A DNA stretch of 64,000 bases from Massilia sp. CF038 (GCF_900129765.1 NZ_FQWU01000003.1:1-64000); one strand, 5' to 3'; numbered from the stretch's first letter, positions 26,825 through 36,293 are shown. The notes: a model not told the origin generated them from the sequence alone. Translations and numbers: made by a program.

Positions 26825-26850
26825 GTATAAAATGGCCTTTTGGAGAAAAT

Positions 26851-27360
26851 ATGTCAAAAATCGAGCTGGATAAAACAGATCGCAAAATTCTGGCGATTTT
26901 GCAGCAGGATGGGCGGTTATCGAATCAGGACGTGGCCGACCAGGTCAGCCTGTCGCCGTCGCCCTGCCTGCGGCGCATCAAGCGGCTCGAGGAAGCGGGC
27001 GTGATTCGCCAGTATGTGGCGCTGCTGGACCCGGCCCAGATTGGCCTGGGTTTGCTCGCGTATGTGAACGTGCGCCTGGAAAAGCACAGCGAGGGCTCAA
27101 GCAATGCGGCTGGCGCGCGCCGCCCTACCAGCTCGCCGCATGCCGATTTTGCGCAGTCGGTCGCGCACTGGCCGGAGGTGGTGGCCTGCTATGCGATGAC
27201 GGGGGAGATGGATTATCTGCTGCGCGTGCACGTGGAGGACATGGACCACTTTTCGCGCTTCATGATGCAGACCTTGCTGATTCACCCCGCCGTGGCCGAT
27301 GTGAAGTCCAGCTTTGCGCTGCAGCGGATCAAGGATACGACAGCGCTGCCGTTGATGTGA
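26851..27360 (+). CDS. Lrp/AsnC-family transcriptional regulator
   Basis: This 169-residue protein starts at 26851, 7 bases after TGGAG. The N-terminal helix-turn-helix (LDKTDRKILAILQQDGRLSN, then QDVADQVSLSPSPCLRRIKRLE) and the C-terminal RAM ligand domain (YVNVRLEKH ... WPEVVACYAMTGEMDYLLRV) are intact. A loop near residues 86-97 (SSNAAGARRPTS) is longer than usual for the family. It is divergent from hppD and the oxidoreductase, so it probably controls aromatic amino acid catabolism. Confidence 0.93.
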   Translation: MSKIELDKTDRKILAILQQDGRLSNQDVADQVSLSPSPCLRRIKRLEEAGVIRQYVALLDPAQIGLGLLAYVNVRLEKHSEGSSNAAGARRPTSSPHADFAQSVAHWPEVVACYAMTGEMDYLLRVHVEDMDHFSRFMMQTLLIHPAVADVKSSFALQRIKDTTALPLM

Positions 27361-27361
27361 G

Positions 27362-27478
27362 CGCTGACCGACATCGCCCTCGCGAAGGCGGGGGCCCATA
27401 CCACTTTGCAGAAATCGGTAGTGTGCAATAGGCCCCCGCCAAGGGGGGTGCCGAGCCCGAGGGCGATGTCGGTCAGCG
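27362..27478. repeat. Dispersed palindromic repeat, copy 4
   Basis: The inverted repeat begins 2 bases after the lrp stop and its right arm runs into the last codons of the convergent GNAT gene (the outer arms pair as cgctgaccgacatcgccctcg with its complement at 27458-27478). The left arm has the short form (ctcgcgaaggcgg) and the right arm the long form (ccgccaaggggggtgccgag), so the two arms differ in origin. Confidence 0.85.
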
Positions 27479-28147
27479 GCGGGTGCCGAAAAACTTTTCA
27501 GCAAAGCGCTTGTTGGCCTTGAAGTTGTAATCGATCGTGGCAACCTGTTCCTCGATCGCTTCCTGCAGCATGCTCGCCGGGTTTGGCGGCAGCAGGCGCA
27601 GGTAGGCATCGGCTTCGCCGCGGTCACGCACAATCTTCATGCCGGCCTTCTTCGCAATATGCATCATTGTCTGGTTGGACGACAGATAATGCATATACAA
27701 AGTATCAACATCGGAATTGCGGCAATGGATGGCCGCCCGCTCGAACAGCTTGGAGCCGATCCCCAGGCCCCGTGCACTGGCCGACACCGACACCCCAAAC
27801 TCGGCAATGCGGTCCTTGGTGGTGCTGGACGGGCCAGCCGGAATTTTGTCCTTGGGCGCAAACGCCAAGTGGCCAACCGCCACCAGCTTGAACACGCGGT
27901 TGTACACGCCATACACCGTGTCGTGGCTGAAATCGATGCGCCCCACATAAGCTTCAATTTGTTCGTCAGGCAACACAGTACCGAATCTGAGTAAGCGGTC
28001 ACTATCGTCAAGCGCCAGGAAGTGCTTGAGCATGCGGCGGCGATCGCGCTCTTCCAGTTGCTTGACGAGCACGGTCCGTTTCGGTTTGTTGCTGCTTGGC
28101 TTGCCTAGCCAGCGGTTCAGATTTCCAGGCAAGATCGTTGAGAACAT
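27473..28147 (-). CDS. GNAT-family N-acetyltransferase
   Basis: This 224-residue protein has a GNAT domain at about residues 25-180 with the acetyl-CoA motif VSASARGLGIGSKLFERA. The start at 28147 is supported by AGGAA eight bases upstream; in-frame ATGs further up lack such a site. The substrate is unknown. It converges with the Lrp gene across palindromic repeat copy 4, whose arm includes its stop codon. Confidence 0.87.
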   Translation of the reverse strand: MFSTILPGNLNRWLGKPSSNKPKRTVLVKQLEERDRRRMLKHFLALDDSDRLLRFGTVLPDEQIEAYVGRIDFSHDTVYGVYNRVFKLVAVGHLAFAPKDKIPAGPSSTTKDRIAEFGVSVSASARGLGIGSKLFERAAIHCRNSDVDTLYMHYLSSNQTMMHIAKKAGMKIVRDRGEADAYLRLLPPNPASMLQEAIEEQVATIDYNFKANKRFAEKFFGTRR

Positions 28148-28236
28148 ATTGTTTTTCCTGCTATTGTGCATCGCACCATTACCCACATTCTATAGGAATG
28201 CCGAGTTCGGTTTCGAGCGCGCACTCTAGCGCACCC

Positions 28237-29811
28237 TTACTGCATGGCCCGCTCCAGGGAAGCAAACAAGTCTTCAGGATCGAACACATTCAGCACCGCC
28301 GGGCTGCCGTCCGGACCGGTCACATCGATCACTTCGCGCACATGGGCCAATGCGCCCTCCCCGGCCAGCATGCGCGGGCACGGGCGGCGCTCGTCACCAG
28401 ATACGGTGAGCAGATTGTCGACTGAGTCGACCAGCAGGCCATAGCATTCGTCGCCGCGCTCGACGATCAAGATCTTGCTGGCCTGTGGATCGGCCGCCGG
28501 GCCCATCCCGTACAGGCAGCGCAAATTGACGACCGAGATCATCTGATGGCGCAGATTGAGCACCCCATGCACGCAGGGCGGCAAACCAGGCGGCTTGACC
28601 ATACCCGGACGCCAGGAAATGATCTCGCGCAGCTGGCCGATTTCCACAGCCCACGGACTATCCATCCCAAACACCACATACACGCCGCGATTGCGGGCCG
28701 AGCGCACGCGCTGGCCGCCGCCAGCTGCCTCGGCCTCGGCCTGGTACAGACGCACATGGCCGGTGCCAATTTCCACCAGCTCGGTCTGCGAGAAAATGCC
28801 CTCATGATTGAGGAACAGGATGTCGTCGCCCTCGGCGCGGCTGACGCAGCCAATGAACATGGCGGCACGCGCTTTTGACAGCAGCGGGATCGGCAGGACC
28901 TCGCCCACTTCGAAATGGAAGATCGAGTCGACCGAGTCCACCATGAAGCCGATCAGGGTCTCGCCGACCAGCGCCACCAGAATGCGGCGCTCGGGCGCAG
29001 CTGCCGGTTGGTGGGCGCCGAAGTGCAGCAGCGCGGCAAAATCGACCACTGCCACCGCATGGCCGCGGAAGTTGATGCGCCCCAGGCACAGGGGGCTGGT
29101 CATCACGCTGGGCATCAGCTCGGGCACCATGATAATTTCGCGGATGGCGCACATTTCAAAGGCAAACGCGGTACCGCCCACACTGAAGCTCACGCATTGG
29201 CGGCGCTGGGCGCGCCGCTCGAACTGGCGTCCCTCGGCGTGGCGGCCAATATTGCGCAGCATTTGGACATGCGGGACGTTTTCGATATCGGCCAGCGCGC
29301 TGGGGTCGAGAATCTGCAGCAGGCGCGCGCCGTCATCGAGCGAGATGGTGCCCGAAACGACTTTGCGGATGCGCTCATCGCGGTACTGCAGCATGCTGCG
29401 CTGCTCGGGACGCACGCGCAGCACTTCGCCCGTATCGTGAAACAGCACCCCGACCTGCACCTCGCCATGGTCGACGATGGCAATTTTGTGGGTGCGTTCA
29501 GCGGCAGGTGCCGCAGCGTCAAAAATACGCGCCAGATTCAGCACCGGAATGACCTGGCCGCGCAGGGTGAACACGCCTTCCAGAAAGGCTGGCGCCAGCG
29601 GCACGGGAATCATCTTGTCGGGGAAGTTGACCACCTCGCGAATGCAGCTGGCCGCGAGCGCAAATTCCTGCCCGCCCAGGTGGAAGGAGCCGAACAGTTC
29701 GAGCGTGGCGGACGACACCCGCGCCAGCTCAAGCGCGCGCGCCGCCACCATCTTGGTGGCCGGTGGTACGACCGCGGCGACACTCTTTAATTGTTCTTCA
29801 GAGACTTGCAT
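28237..29811 (-). CDS. Triple-CheW-domain coupling protein
   Basis: This 524-residue protein contains three CheW-like domains in tandem, at about residues 38-175, 205-345 and 375-515. Each shows the expected start (GSFHLGGQEFALAASCIREV, VSFSVGGTAFAFEMCAIREI, VVFGMDSPWAVEIGQLREI) and the LRGQVIPVLNL / FRGHAVAVVDF / LRHQMISVVNL block. The start at 29811 follows GGAGTTGGATC. Its first 14 bases overlap the end of cheD. Multi-CheW proteins may scaffold receptor arrays. It is last in the operon MCP-cheR-cheD-cheW3. Confidence 0.92.
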   Translation of the reverse strand: MQVSEEQLKSVAAVVPPATKMVAARALELARVSSATLELFGSFHLGGQEFALAASCIREVVNFPDKMIPVPLAPAFLEGVFTLRGQVIPVLNLARIFDAAAPAAERTHKIAIVDHGEVQVGVLFHDTGEVLRVRPEQRSMLQYRDERIRKVVSGTISLDDGARLLQILDPSALADIENVPHVQMLRNIGRHAEGRQFERRAQRRQCVSFSVGGTAFAFEMCAIREIIMVPELMPSVMTSPLCLGRINFRGHAVAVVDFAALLHFGAHQPAAAPERRILVALVGETLIGFMVDSVDSIFHFEVGEVLPIPLLSKARAAMFIGCVSRAEGDDILFLNHEGIFSQTELVEIGTGHVRLYQAEAEAAGGGQRVRSARNRGVYVVFGMDSPWAVEIGQLREIISWRPGMVKPPGLPPCVHGVLNLRHQMISVVNLRCLYGMGPAADPQASKILIVERGDECYGLLVDSVDNLLTVSGDERRPCPRMLAGEGALAHVREVIDVTGPDGSPAVLNVFDPEDLFASLERAMQ

Positions 29812-30289
29812 GATCCAACTCCTGGGGGTGGCGATCGACCGAAGCGATCGAGACGCGGTAAGTGCTGCAGTCGATGCGCAGGGTACGGCCACGGCGCCCA
29901 CCCACATCGCGCTGGGCCACCAGCAGCCCGTGGGCGGCAATGCTGCGATGCGCCGCCTCGACATTCAAGGGACCCACGCCACTCGACATGCCGGCCGCGC
30001 CCAGCATGTTGGCGCCGCCAGTGAGAATGACCTCGACCTGGTCCAGATCCTTCTGACGCAGCGCCATCATCGACATCAAACTTGGCAAGGCGTGGTTAAC
30101 ATAGCGTGCGCTCATCGCCCATGCACCTTCTTTCGAATCGGGCAGAAGGCAGTGCGCCAGGCCGCAGCAGCGACCTTGCGGCCATACCAGGGCGATGCCC
30201 ACGCAGGATCCAAGCAGGCAAGCCAGGACATCACCAGCACGTCCGACCTGCACCGCGCCGCTGGCAACCTGAATCAAGTTGGTGCTCAT
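29798..30289 (-). CDS. cheD: Chemoreceptor glutamine deamidase CheD
   Basis: This 163-residue protein is of family length. CheD deamidates receptor glutamines and can bind CheC. The catalytic Cys lies in LLGSCVGIAL, the His in GLAHCLLP, and VILTGGANML and VGGRRGRTL complete the family pattern. The ATG overlaps the cheR stop by 4 bases (ATGA) and its end overlaps the triple-CheW gene. Confidence 0.93.
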   Translation of the reverse strand: MSTNLIQVASGAVQVGRAGDVLACLLGSCVGIALVWPQGRCCGLAHCLLPDSKEGAWAMSARYVNHALPSLMSMMALRQKDLDQVEVILTGGANMLGAAGMSSGVGPLNVEAAHRSIAAHGLLVAQRDVGGRRGRTLRIDCSTYRVSIASVDRHPQELDHASL

Positions 30290-31104
30290 GCGGCATCCCG
30301 GTGGTAAATATGGGCCTGCTGATATTGCAGGGCGGTGCCGAGGCGGGTAATTGACTCCTGCTCACCAAGCACCAGGCGGGCGCCGGGCGCCATTTGGCGC
30401 TGGACCTGTTCGAGGACCTGGCGCTGATTGGTTTCATCGAAATAAATCAGCACATTGCGCAGCATGACCAGATCGAACGGTGCCGCATCGAGCTTGCGCA
30501 GCAGATTGTGGCTGCCGAACTGGACGTGCTGTTTCAGTTCGGGGTTGACCGTGATGCGCGTGCCACTGCGCCGGCAATAGCGAGCCAGCAGCTGCGGGTG
30601 CGAGGCTTGAAAGCGCTCCACCGATCGCCCCTCATATTGGCCAGCGCGCGCCGCTTCGAGCGCCGTCGCCGAAATGTCGGTGCCCACGATCTGATAGCGG
30701 AAACCCGGATGGCGTTGCAAAAACTGCTCGCACAGCATGGCCAGCGAATAGGCTTCTTCACCCGTCGCGGCAGCGGCCGACCAGATGCGCAGGCAGCGAG
30801 CGGCGTCCCAGTGCGGCAAAAAATCACGCTCGATGTAGTCCCACACCGCGGGCGTGCGGAAGAACAGGGTGTCGTTGGTGGTCACCATGTCGATAAACAC
30901 CTGCACCTCGGCGCCGCCGGCGCGCACCAGCGCCATGTATTGTTCGTAGCTGGGGATGGCCAGCGCGCGCAGACGCGGACCAAGACGGCCCTGCAGCAGC
31001 ACGCTCTTGCGCTCATTCATGGCGATGCCGGTGTACTGGCGTACCAGGGCAATGAGCGCTTCGAGCGTGCGCTCGCTTAACTGCGCCTCGCAATCGGCCA
31101 ACAT
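30286..31104 (-). CDS. cheR: Chemotaxis methyltransferase CheR
   Basis: This 272-residue protein uses SAM to methylate receptor glutamates. The N-terminal helical domain (LSERTLEALIALVRQYTGIA) and the Rossmann domain (IVGTDISATALEAAR, FDLVMLRNVLIYFD) are clear. The motif I region reads IWSAAAATGEEAYSLAM where most CheR proteins have SAGCSTGEEPYS, so a glycine is replaced by alanine. The start at 31104 has AAGGTGTG upstream and lies one base from the receptor stop (TGACATG), so translation is coupled. Confidence 0.92.
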   Translation of the reverse strand: MLADCEAQLSERTLEALIALVRQYTGIAMNERKSVLLQGRLGPRLRALAIPSYEQYMALVRAGGAEVQVFIDMVTTNDTLFFRTPAVWDYIERDFLPHWDAARCLRIWSAAAATGEEAYSLAMLCEQFLQRHPGFRYQIVGTDISATALEAARAGQYEGRSVERFQASHPQLLARYCRRSGTRITVNPELKQHVQFGSHNLLRKLDAAPFDLVMLRNVLIYFDETNQRQVLEQVQRQMAPGARLVLGEQESITRLGTALQYQQAHIYHRDAA

Positions 31105-31105
31105 G

Positions 31106-33169
31106 TCACACCTTGAACATCGACACGGTTTGCTGCAAGCCACCGGCGCTGTTGTTCAAGCCATCGGTCGAACGTGCGATGCTGTCGCAGGCGGCAGCCG
31201 ACTTTTCGGTTTCCTCGGCGATGTACTGAATGGCGACTGACACTTCGCGCGCCGTGACCAGCTGCTCGTTGGTGGCATTCGAGATGTCCGAAATGGCTTG
31301 GGTGGTCTTGGCCACGCCCGCGACGATCTTGTCGAAGGCTTCGCTGGCCTGGCGCGAAATATCGCTGCCGACGGACACCCGCTTGACCGACTCGTTGATC
31401 AGCTTGGAAATCTCCTTGGTGGCCTGCGAAGAGCGCTCGGCCAGCTTGCGCACTTCATCAGCCACCACCGAAAAGCCCAGCCCGTGCTCGCCCGCGCGCG
31501 CAGCTTCAATGGCAGCATTGAAGGCCAGCATATTGGTCTGGCTGGCGATCTCGCTGATGACCTTGACGATTTCGCCAATGTCTTCGGATGAGCGGTTGAT
31601 CAGCTCCATGGCTTCGATCGACTTGGCCACTGCCTTGGCGCCCAACTCCGCCTCGCCTTGCGTGGCCTTGGCCAGCTGGTCGGCGCTGCGGCTGTTGCCG
31701 GCGATGGAATTGATCGATGAAGTCAGGCCATCGATCGATGCATTCATTTGTTCAACGGTGGCACCCAGCGCCTGGGCACCGGATGCCACGCCGTTGGAAC
31801 GCTCGGCAATCACGCGCGAGGACGTTGACAGACCACCCGCCGCTTCCACCACGTTGCCGATGACTTCACGCAGGTCGGTGATCATCTTCAGCACGCCCCC
31901 CGCCAGCTGGTCGATCGGGTCCTGCCCGCTCACCTTGATCTGGCAGGTCAGATCGCCATGGGCCGCGCGGCCTACAGATTCCAGCAGACGCGCCACTTTC
32001 TCGCTGTCGCTGGCTGCCTTGGAGGCGACGCCCTCTTCCATCTTGACCTGCTCGGTAATGTCGACGGCAAACTTGACTACCTTGTACGGCTTGCCATTGA
32101 CGTCGAGGATGGGATTGTAGGTCGCCTGCAGCCACACCGCCTTGCCATTGTTACCGATGCGGCGATAGCGGCCCGTATCGAATTCGCCCCGATTGAGCTT
32201 TTGCCAGAATTTGCGGTACTCGGCGCTGGCCGCGTAGTCGTCTTCGCAGAACACACGATGGTGCTCGCCGCGGATCTCGTCGAGTTCATAGCCCACCACG
32301 GCCAGGAAGTTGTCATTCGCGTCCAGCACATGGCCGCTCATGTCGAATTCAATCATGGCCTGGGCCTTGCTGATGGCACTGACCTTGCCTTCGTATTCGG
32401 CGTTGCGCACCTTCAGCGCGGTCACGTCGGACGCATACTTGACCACCTTGAACGGACGGCCTTCGGCGTCGAAGATGGGATTGTACGAAGCGTTAAGCCA
32501 TATCTCGCGCCCGCCTTTGGCCAGACGCTTGTATTCGCCGGTATCGTAACGGCCTTCACCCAGCCGGCGCCAGAATTCGCTATATGCGTCAGTGGCGGCG
32601 TACGCCGATTCGCAGAACATGCGGTGGTGTTTGCCGATGACGTCGGCCTGCTCGTAGCCGGTGGTGGCGAGGAAGTGATCGTTGACCGACAGGACCGTGC
32701 CATCGAGTGCGAATTCGATCACGGCCTGCGACTTGTAGATAGCATTGATCTTGCCTTCGAATTCAGCATGGGCGCGCTTTTGCGCGGTGATATCAGTGGC
32801 GAATTTGATCACGCGCACGGGCTTGCCGTCGTCGTCGAAGACCGGATTGTAAGACGCGTTGATCCACACATCGCGCCCGCTCTTGTGCTTGCGTCGATAA
32901 TCGCCGCGATCAAATTCGCCCTGAGCCAGGCGGGCCCAGAACTGCTTGTATTCGGTGGTGGCGGTGTACACCGGGTCGCAGAAAATCGCGTGGTGCTTGC
33001 CCTTGACTTCGTCGAGAGCGTAGCCGAGCGTGTTGAGAAAATTTTCGTTCGCGTCGAGGATGGTGCCATCGAGGTCGAATTCGATGATGGCCTGGACCCG
33101 GTTCAGGGCCGTATGTATGGCCTGCATATCCGCTTGCGAACGCGCGGCTGATGGGGTGCTGTTCTTCAT
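31106..33169 (-). CDS. Soluble chemoreceptor with three PAS domains
   Basis: This 687-residue methyl-accepting protein has no membrane segment. Three similar PAS domains (about 12-130, 135-250, 257-372) each carry a variant of [20 protein letters not shown] and end with KFATDIT / KYASDVT / KFAVDIT. A short HAMP-like linker is followed by the signalling domain (about 420-687) with the hairpin tip [20 protein letters not shown]. The C-terminus lacks a CheR-tethering pentapeptide. The start at 33169 follows AGAGGTTTGG. The arrangement resembles BdlA, a two-PAS cytoplasmic receptor in biofilm dispersal, so redox, haem or flavin sensing is possible. The gap 33170-33427 holds a CCAATA...TATTGG inverted repeat (33375-33401) and no gene. 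Confidence 0.93.
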   Translation of the reverse strand: MKNSTPSAARSQADMQAIHTALNRVQAIIEFDLDGTILDANENFLNTLGYALDEVKGKHHAIFCDPVYTATTEYKQFWARLAQGEFDRGDYRRKHKSGRDVWINASYNPVFDDDGKPVRVIKFATDITAQKRAHAEFEGKINAIYKSQAVIEFALDGTVLSVNDHFLATTGYEQADVIGKHHRMFCESAYAATDAYSEFWRRLGEGRYDTGEYKRLAKGGREIWLNASYNPIFDAEGRPFKVVKYASDVTALKVRNAEYEGKVSAISKAQAMIEFDMSGHVLDANDNFLAVVGYELDEIRGEHHRVFCEDDYAASAEYRKFWQKLNRGEFDTGRYRRIGNNGKAVWLQATYNPILDVNGKPYKVVKFAVDITEQVKMEEGVASKAASDSEKVARLLESVGRAAHGDLTCQIKVSGQDPIDQLAGGVLKMITDLREVIGNVVEAAGGLSTSSRVIAERSNGVASGAQALGATVEQMNASIDGLTSSINSIAGNSRSADQLAKATQGEAELGAKAVAKSIEAMELINRSSEDIGEIVKVISEIASQTNMLAFNAAIEAARAGEHGLGFSVVADEVRKLAERSSQATKEISKLINESVKRVSVGSDISRQASEAFDKIVAGVAKTTQAISDISNATNEQLVTAREVSVAIQYIAEETEKSAAACDSIARSTDGLNNSAGGLQQTVSMFKV

Positions 33170-33427
33170 GTCCAAACCTCTTTTGTCGAGCAAAAATGAA
33201 ATGCCAGCCAATACTGCTGGCGAGAGCGCTACATAACTTGCGTGACGTGGTTTGGGTCAGCGATCTGATCAGTCTGCTTGAAACGCAAGACGAGCAGAGC
33301 ACGCGGCGAAAAATAAATCGCGAAAGATGCCAAACAAAAAAGAAATGCGTTGCGATGGGCCAACACAAAATCACCCAATATTCACACTTGGATAGTATTG
33401 GTTACAAAGGGGGGTGGCGGGTCGGTG

Positions 33428-34576
33428 TCAGACAGACAGACGGGCGTTGACCGCGTCTATGCGCGCCGCATGAACGGCTGCGGGAATGGCCGCCTTGTCA
33501 TCGCCACAACGGGCGGCAACGTCACCGGCGGGAACGGCGCGTGCGGCTGTCAGCGCCGTGTGCAGGCGAGCCGCGGGCGCCCATGCAGCACCGGGTTGGC
33601 CACCATGCTCGCAGGCGGCGACCTCCAGCATCTGGACAAAGCGCTCAGGCTTGCGCAAGGCGTCGCAGCGCACCAGCAGCGCCACCAGATCGGCGGCAGT
33701 CAGACCGGCGGCATGCTGTACGACTGCGTCTTCGCGCGCATGCATGACGGCCAGATCGCGGCAGTCGCTCGGCACCTTGAGGCGGGCGCACACCGTATCG
33801 ATTGATGCCAGCGCGGCGTGGGCGTCGTCGCCACCGAGCGCGCGCATTAAAACAGCAAAACGCCCGCACAGCGGCAGAGCGCAAGCGGCGGCGTGGTCCA
33901 GCATCTGCAGTACGGCGGGTGCAGCGCCCGCCGCACCGGGCCACAAAGCATCGAGTTCCGGCAGGATGCGCACCAGCGCGCCGCAGTCGCGCAGCACGGC
34001 AAACATGCGTGAGGGCCGCGCTTCCATCAGCCCCCGTGCCAGCTCCTGCCACACCCGTTCCGCGACTAGCGCATCGACTTCGCCGGCGGCGACCATGCTG
34101 CGCATCAGCGCCAGCGTTTCCGGCGCGACCGTGAAGTCGGCAAAGCGGGCAGCAAAGCGGGCCAGGCGCAAGATGCGCACCGGGTCTTCCAGGAATGCGT
34201 CGGAGACGTGTCGAAACACCTTGTCGCGCACATCGCGCTGGCCGCCGAACGGGTCAACCAGGGTGCCGTCGTCGGCGCGCGCCATGGCGTTGATGGTCAG
34301 GTCGCGCCGCACCAGATCTTGCTCAAGCGTGACTTCTGGCGCGGCGTGGAATACAAAGCCGCGGTAGCCGGGCGCGGTCTTGCGTTCGGTGCGCGCCAGC
34401 GCGTACTCCTCGTGCGTGACGGGATGCAGAAACACGGGGAAGTCCTTGCCAACCGGGCGGTAGCCCTGGGCCAGCATGTCTTCCGGGGTGGCGCCGATGA
34501 CGACCCAGTCGCGGTCCTGCACCGGCAGGCCGAGCAAGCTGTCGCGCACGGCGCCGCCGACGATGTACGATTTCAT
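33428..34576 (-). CDS. cca: CCA-adding tRNA nucleotidyltransferase with degenerate HD domain
   Basis: This 382-residue class II CCA enzyme has the catalytic head MKSYIVGGAVRDSLLGLPVQDRDWVVIG with the DRDW metal-binding acids, RRDLTINAMA, and the template-side EDPVRILRLARFAARF. It repairs or adds the 3' CCA of tRNAs. In the E. coli enzyme a C-terminal HD phosphohydrolase follows ILPE.DAL; here the matching stretch (residues of about 225-255) has lost the HD-type histidine and aspartate (ending MRALGG where HDLG is expected). The gene precedes (reverse strand) the chemosensory operon and lies 18 bases behind the GST gene. Confidence 0.92.
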   Translation of the reverse strand: MKSYIVGGAVRDSLLGLPVQDRDWVVIGATPEDMLAQGYRPVGKDFPVFLHPVTHEEYALARTERKTAPGYRGFVFHAAPEVTLEQDLVRRDLTINAMARADDGTLVDPFGGQRDVRDKVFRHVSDAFLEDPVRILRLARFAARFADFTVAPETLALMRSMVAAGEVDALVAERVWQELARGLMEARPSRMFAVLRDCGALVRILPELDALWPGAAGAAPAVLQMLDHAAACALPLCGRFAVLMRALGGDDAHAALASIDTVCARLKVPSDCRDLAVMHAREDAVVQHAAGLTAADLVALLVRCDALRKPERFVQMLEVAACEHGGQPGAAWAPAARLHTALTAARAVPAGDVAARCGDDKAAIPAAVHAARIDAVNARLSV

Positions 34577-34594
34577 GCGCTTAGTCCGGCACCA

Positions 34595-35317
34595 TCACGG
34601 CGCGCGGTCGATTTCGTCGTCGTGAATGCCGGCGGTTTCCGTTTCGAGCAGGGCTTCGCTGACCCAGCGCGCCACGGCCGGGTGGGCCTGCATGCGGTCG
34701 CAGTAGGCTTGCAGCGCAGGCGCCAGCGCCACGCCGTAGGTGCGGAAACGCATCACCACTGGTGCGAAGAACGCATCGGCAATCGAAAACTCGCCAAACA
34801 GGAATTGGTGGTGGCCAAAGCGCGACAGGCACTCTTCCCAGATCTCGCTGATGCGGCCAATGTCGCCCTGCGCCTCGGGCGTGCGGCCGCGACCTGGCAA
34901 GTGACGCCGAATGTTCATCGACATGGCGCTGCGCAGGCCGCCGAAGCCGGAATGCATTTCCGCCGTGACGGAGCGGGCCATCGCGCGCGCGGCCACGTCC
35001 TGCGGCCACAAGTGCTTTTCAGGGAACTGCTCGGCCAGGTATTCGCAAATGGCCAGGCTGTCCCAGATCGTCATTTCGCCAGCGACCAGCACCGGCACCC
35101 GTCCGGCCGCGGAATACTCGGCGATGCGGCTGCCGGTATCGGGCTGGTCGAGCAGGATGCGCACCTCGGTAAAAGGAATGCCAAAGGCCGTCATCGCGAC
35201 CCATGGCCGCATGGACCAGGACGAGTAGTTCTTGTTGCCGATGACGAGCGTCAGGCCTGCCTTGCGGGCGTCGAGCAGGGTTTGCGAGAGCGTGGGATCG
35301 AGTTCAGTCGTTTGCAT
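34595..35317 (-). CDS. Glutathione S-transferase family protein
   Basis: This 240-residue protein has an N-terminal thioredoxin-like domain (LVIGNKNYSSWSMRPWVAM, cis-Pro in GRVPVLVAG, ESLAI-like WDSLAICEYLAEQFP) and a C-terminal helical domain (FSIADAFFAPVVMRF). The NYSSWS motif matches a subgroup common in proteobacteria. The substrate is unknown. It sits 13 bases behind the NDUFA9-like gene in the same orientation. Confidence 0.9.
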   Translation of the reverse strand: MQTTELDPTLSQTLLDARKAGLTLVIGNKNYSSWSMRPWVAMTAFGIPFTEVRILLDQPDTGSRIAEYSAAGRVPVLVAGEMTIWDSLAICEYLAEQFPEKHLWPQDVAARAMARSVTAEMHSGFGGLRSAMSMNIRRHLPGRGRTPEAQGDIGRISEIWEECLSRFGHHQFLFGEFSIADAFFAPVVMRFRTYGVALAPALQAYCDRMQAHPAVARWVSEALLETETAGIHDDEIDRAP

Positions 35318-35330
35318 GGGCGGTATGGGA

Positions 35331-36293
35331 TTAGCGCCCGGCGCGGGCGCGGAATTCGTCGAAACGGTCGTGCGGCGACAAATAATGCGGCGCCACCGCC
35401 TCTAGTGGTGTCAGTTTAATACCTAACGCGGCCGCCGTGGTGGCCTGGATGGCCGGATCGACGACGTTATCGACCGTCATGGAGTCGAGATTGTCGCGCG
35501 TGAGCATCGGCATCCCGGGCAGCATTTCAAAGAACAGCGCCTGCAACCGGCCCAGCGCCTCGGGCACGCCAAACACCGGACGCTGATGCCCGGACCATGC
35601 CCCGACCAGGCGCACCAGTTCGGCCAGCGAATAAATCTGCGGCCCGCCCAGGTCATACACCTGGTGACGCGTGCGCGGATTGGTCAGCGCATGGAAGAAC
35701 GCTTGCGCCACGTCGCCCACATACACCGGCTGGAAATCGGCATCGGCGGCAGGCACCGGCACGAACGGCAGGAACTTCTGCAGGCGCGCGAAGGTATTGA
35801 GGAAGTTGTCTTCGGGGCCGAACACCACCGAAGGCCGGAAAATCGTCGCCGCCACCGTGGGCTGCGAGCGCGCGGCCAGTTCGCCGTCTGCCTTGGAACG
35901 CAGGTACATGGACGGACCGTCGGCAGCGGCGCCCAGGGCGCTCATGTGCAGATAGCGCGGCACGCCTTGCGCGGCGCAGGCAGCCACAATGCGGCGCGGC
36001 AGCTCAACGTGGGCGCGCTTGAAATCAGGGCCATACGGCATGGCGCGGCGTGAATGCAGCAGCCCGACCAGATTGATGGCGGCATCGCGCCCGTGCACCA
36101 TGGCGCGCAGCGCCGCATCGTCGTAGATGTCGGTTTCAATCACTTCCACGCGCGGCAGCGAAATCAAATGCTTGGCGCGCTCGTAGCGGCGGGTTGGCAC
36201 GATCACGCGCGCGCCCTCGGCCGACAAGCGGGCCACCAGGTGGGCACCAATGAAACCGGTGCCGCCAAATACCACTACCGTCAAATCTCTCAT
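35331..36293 (-). CDS. NAD(P)-binding protein, complex I NDUFA9-like family
   Basis: This 320-residue protein of the extended short-chain dehydrogenase type has the nucleotide motif VVFGGTGFIGAHLV at the very N-terminus, then INLVGLLHSRRAMPYGPDF and HMSALGAAADGPSMYLRSKADGE. The pattern fits the group of NAD-dependent epimerase-like proteins related to mitochondrial NDUFA9. Its role in bacteria is unclear. It lies 40 bases behind the transglycosylase gene. Confidence 0.9.
   Translation of the reverse strand: MRDLTVVVFGGTGFIGAHLVARLSAEGARVIVPTRRYERAKHLISLPRVEVIETDIYDDAALRAMVHGRDAAINLVGLLHSRRAMPYGPDFKRAHVELPRRIVAACAAQGVPRYLHMSALGAAADGPSMYLRSKADGELAARSQPTVAATIFRPSVVFGPEDNFLNTFARLQKFLPFVPVPAADADFQPVYVGDVAQAFFHALTNPRTRHQVYDLGGPQIYSLAELVRLVGAWSGHQRPVFGVPEALGRLQALFFEMLPGMPMLTRDNLDSMTVDNVVDPAIQATTAAALGIKLTPLEAVAPHYLSPHDRFDEFRARAGR

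Noticed and set aside
33230-33300. Sigma-28 flagellar promoter upstream of the triple-PAS receptor
   Set aside because: TCAAGCAG and GCTGACCC at about 12-base spacing only loosely resemble the consensus; the -10 element lacks GATAA.
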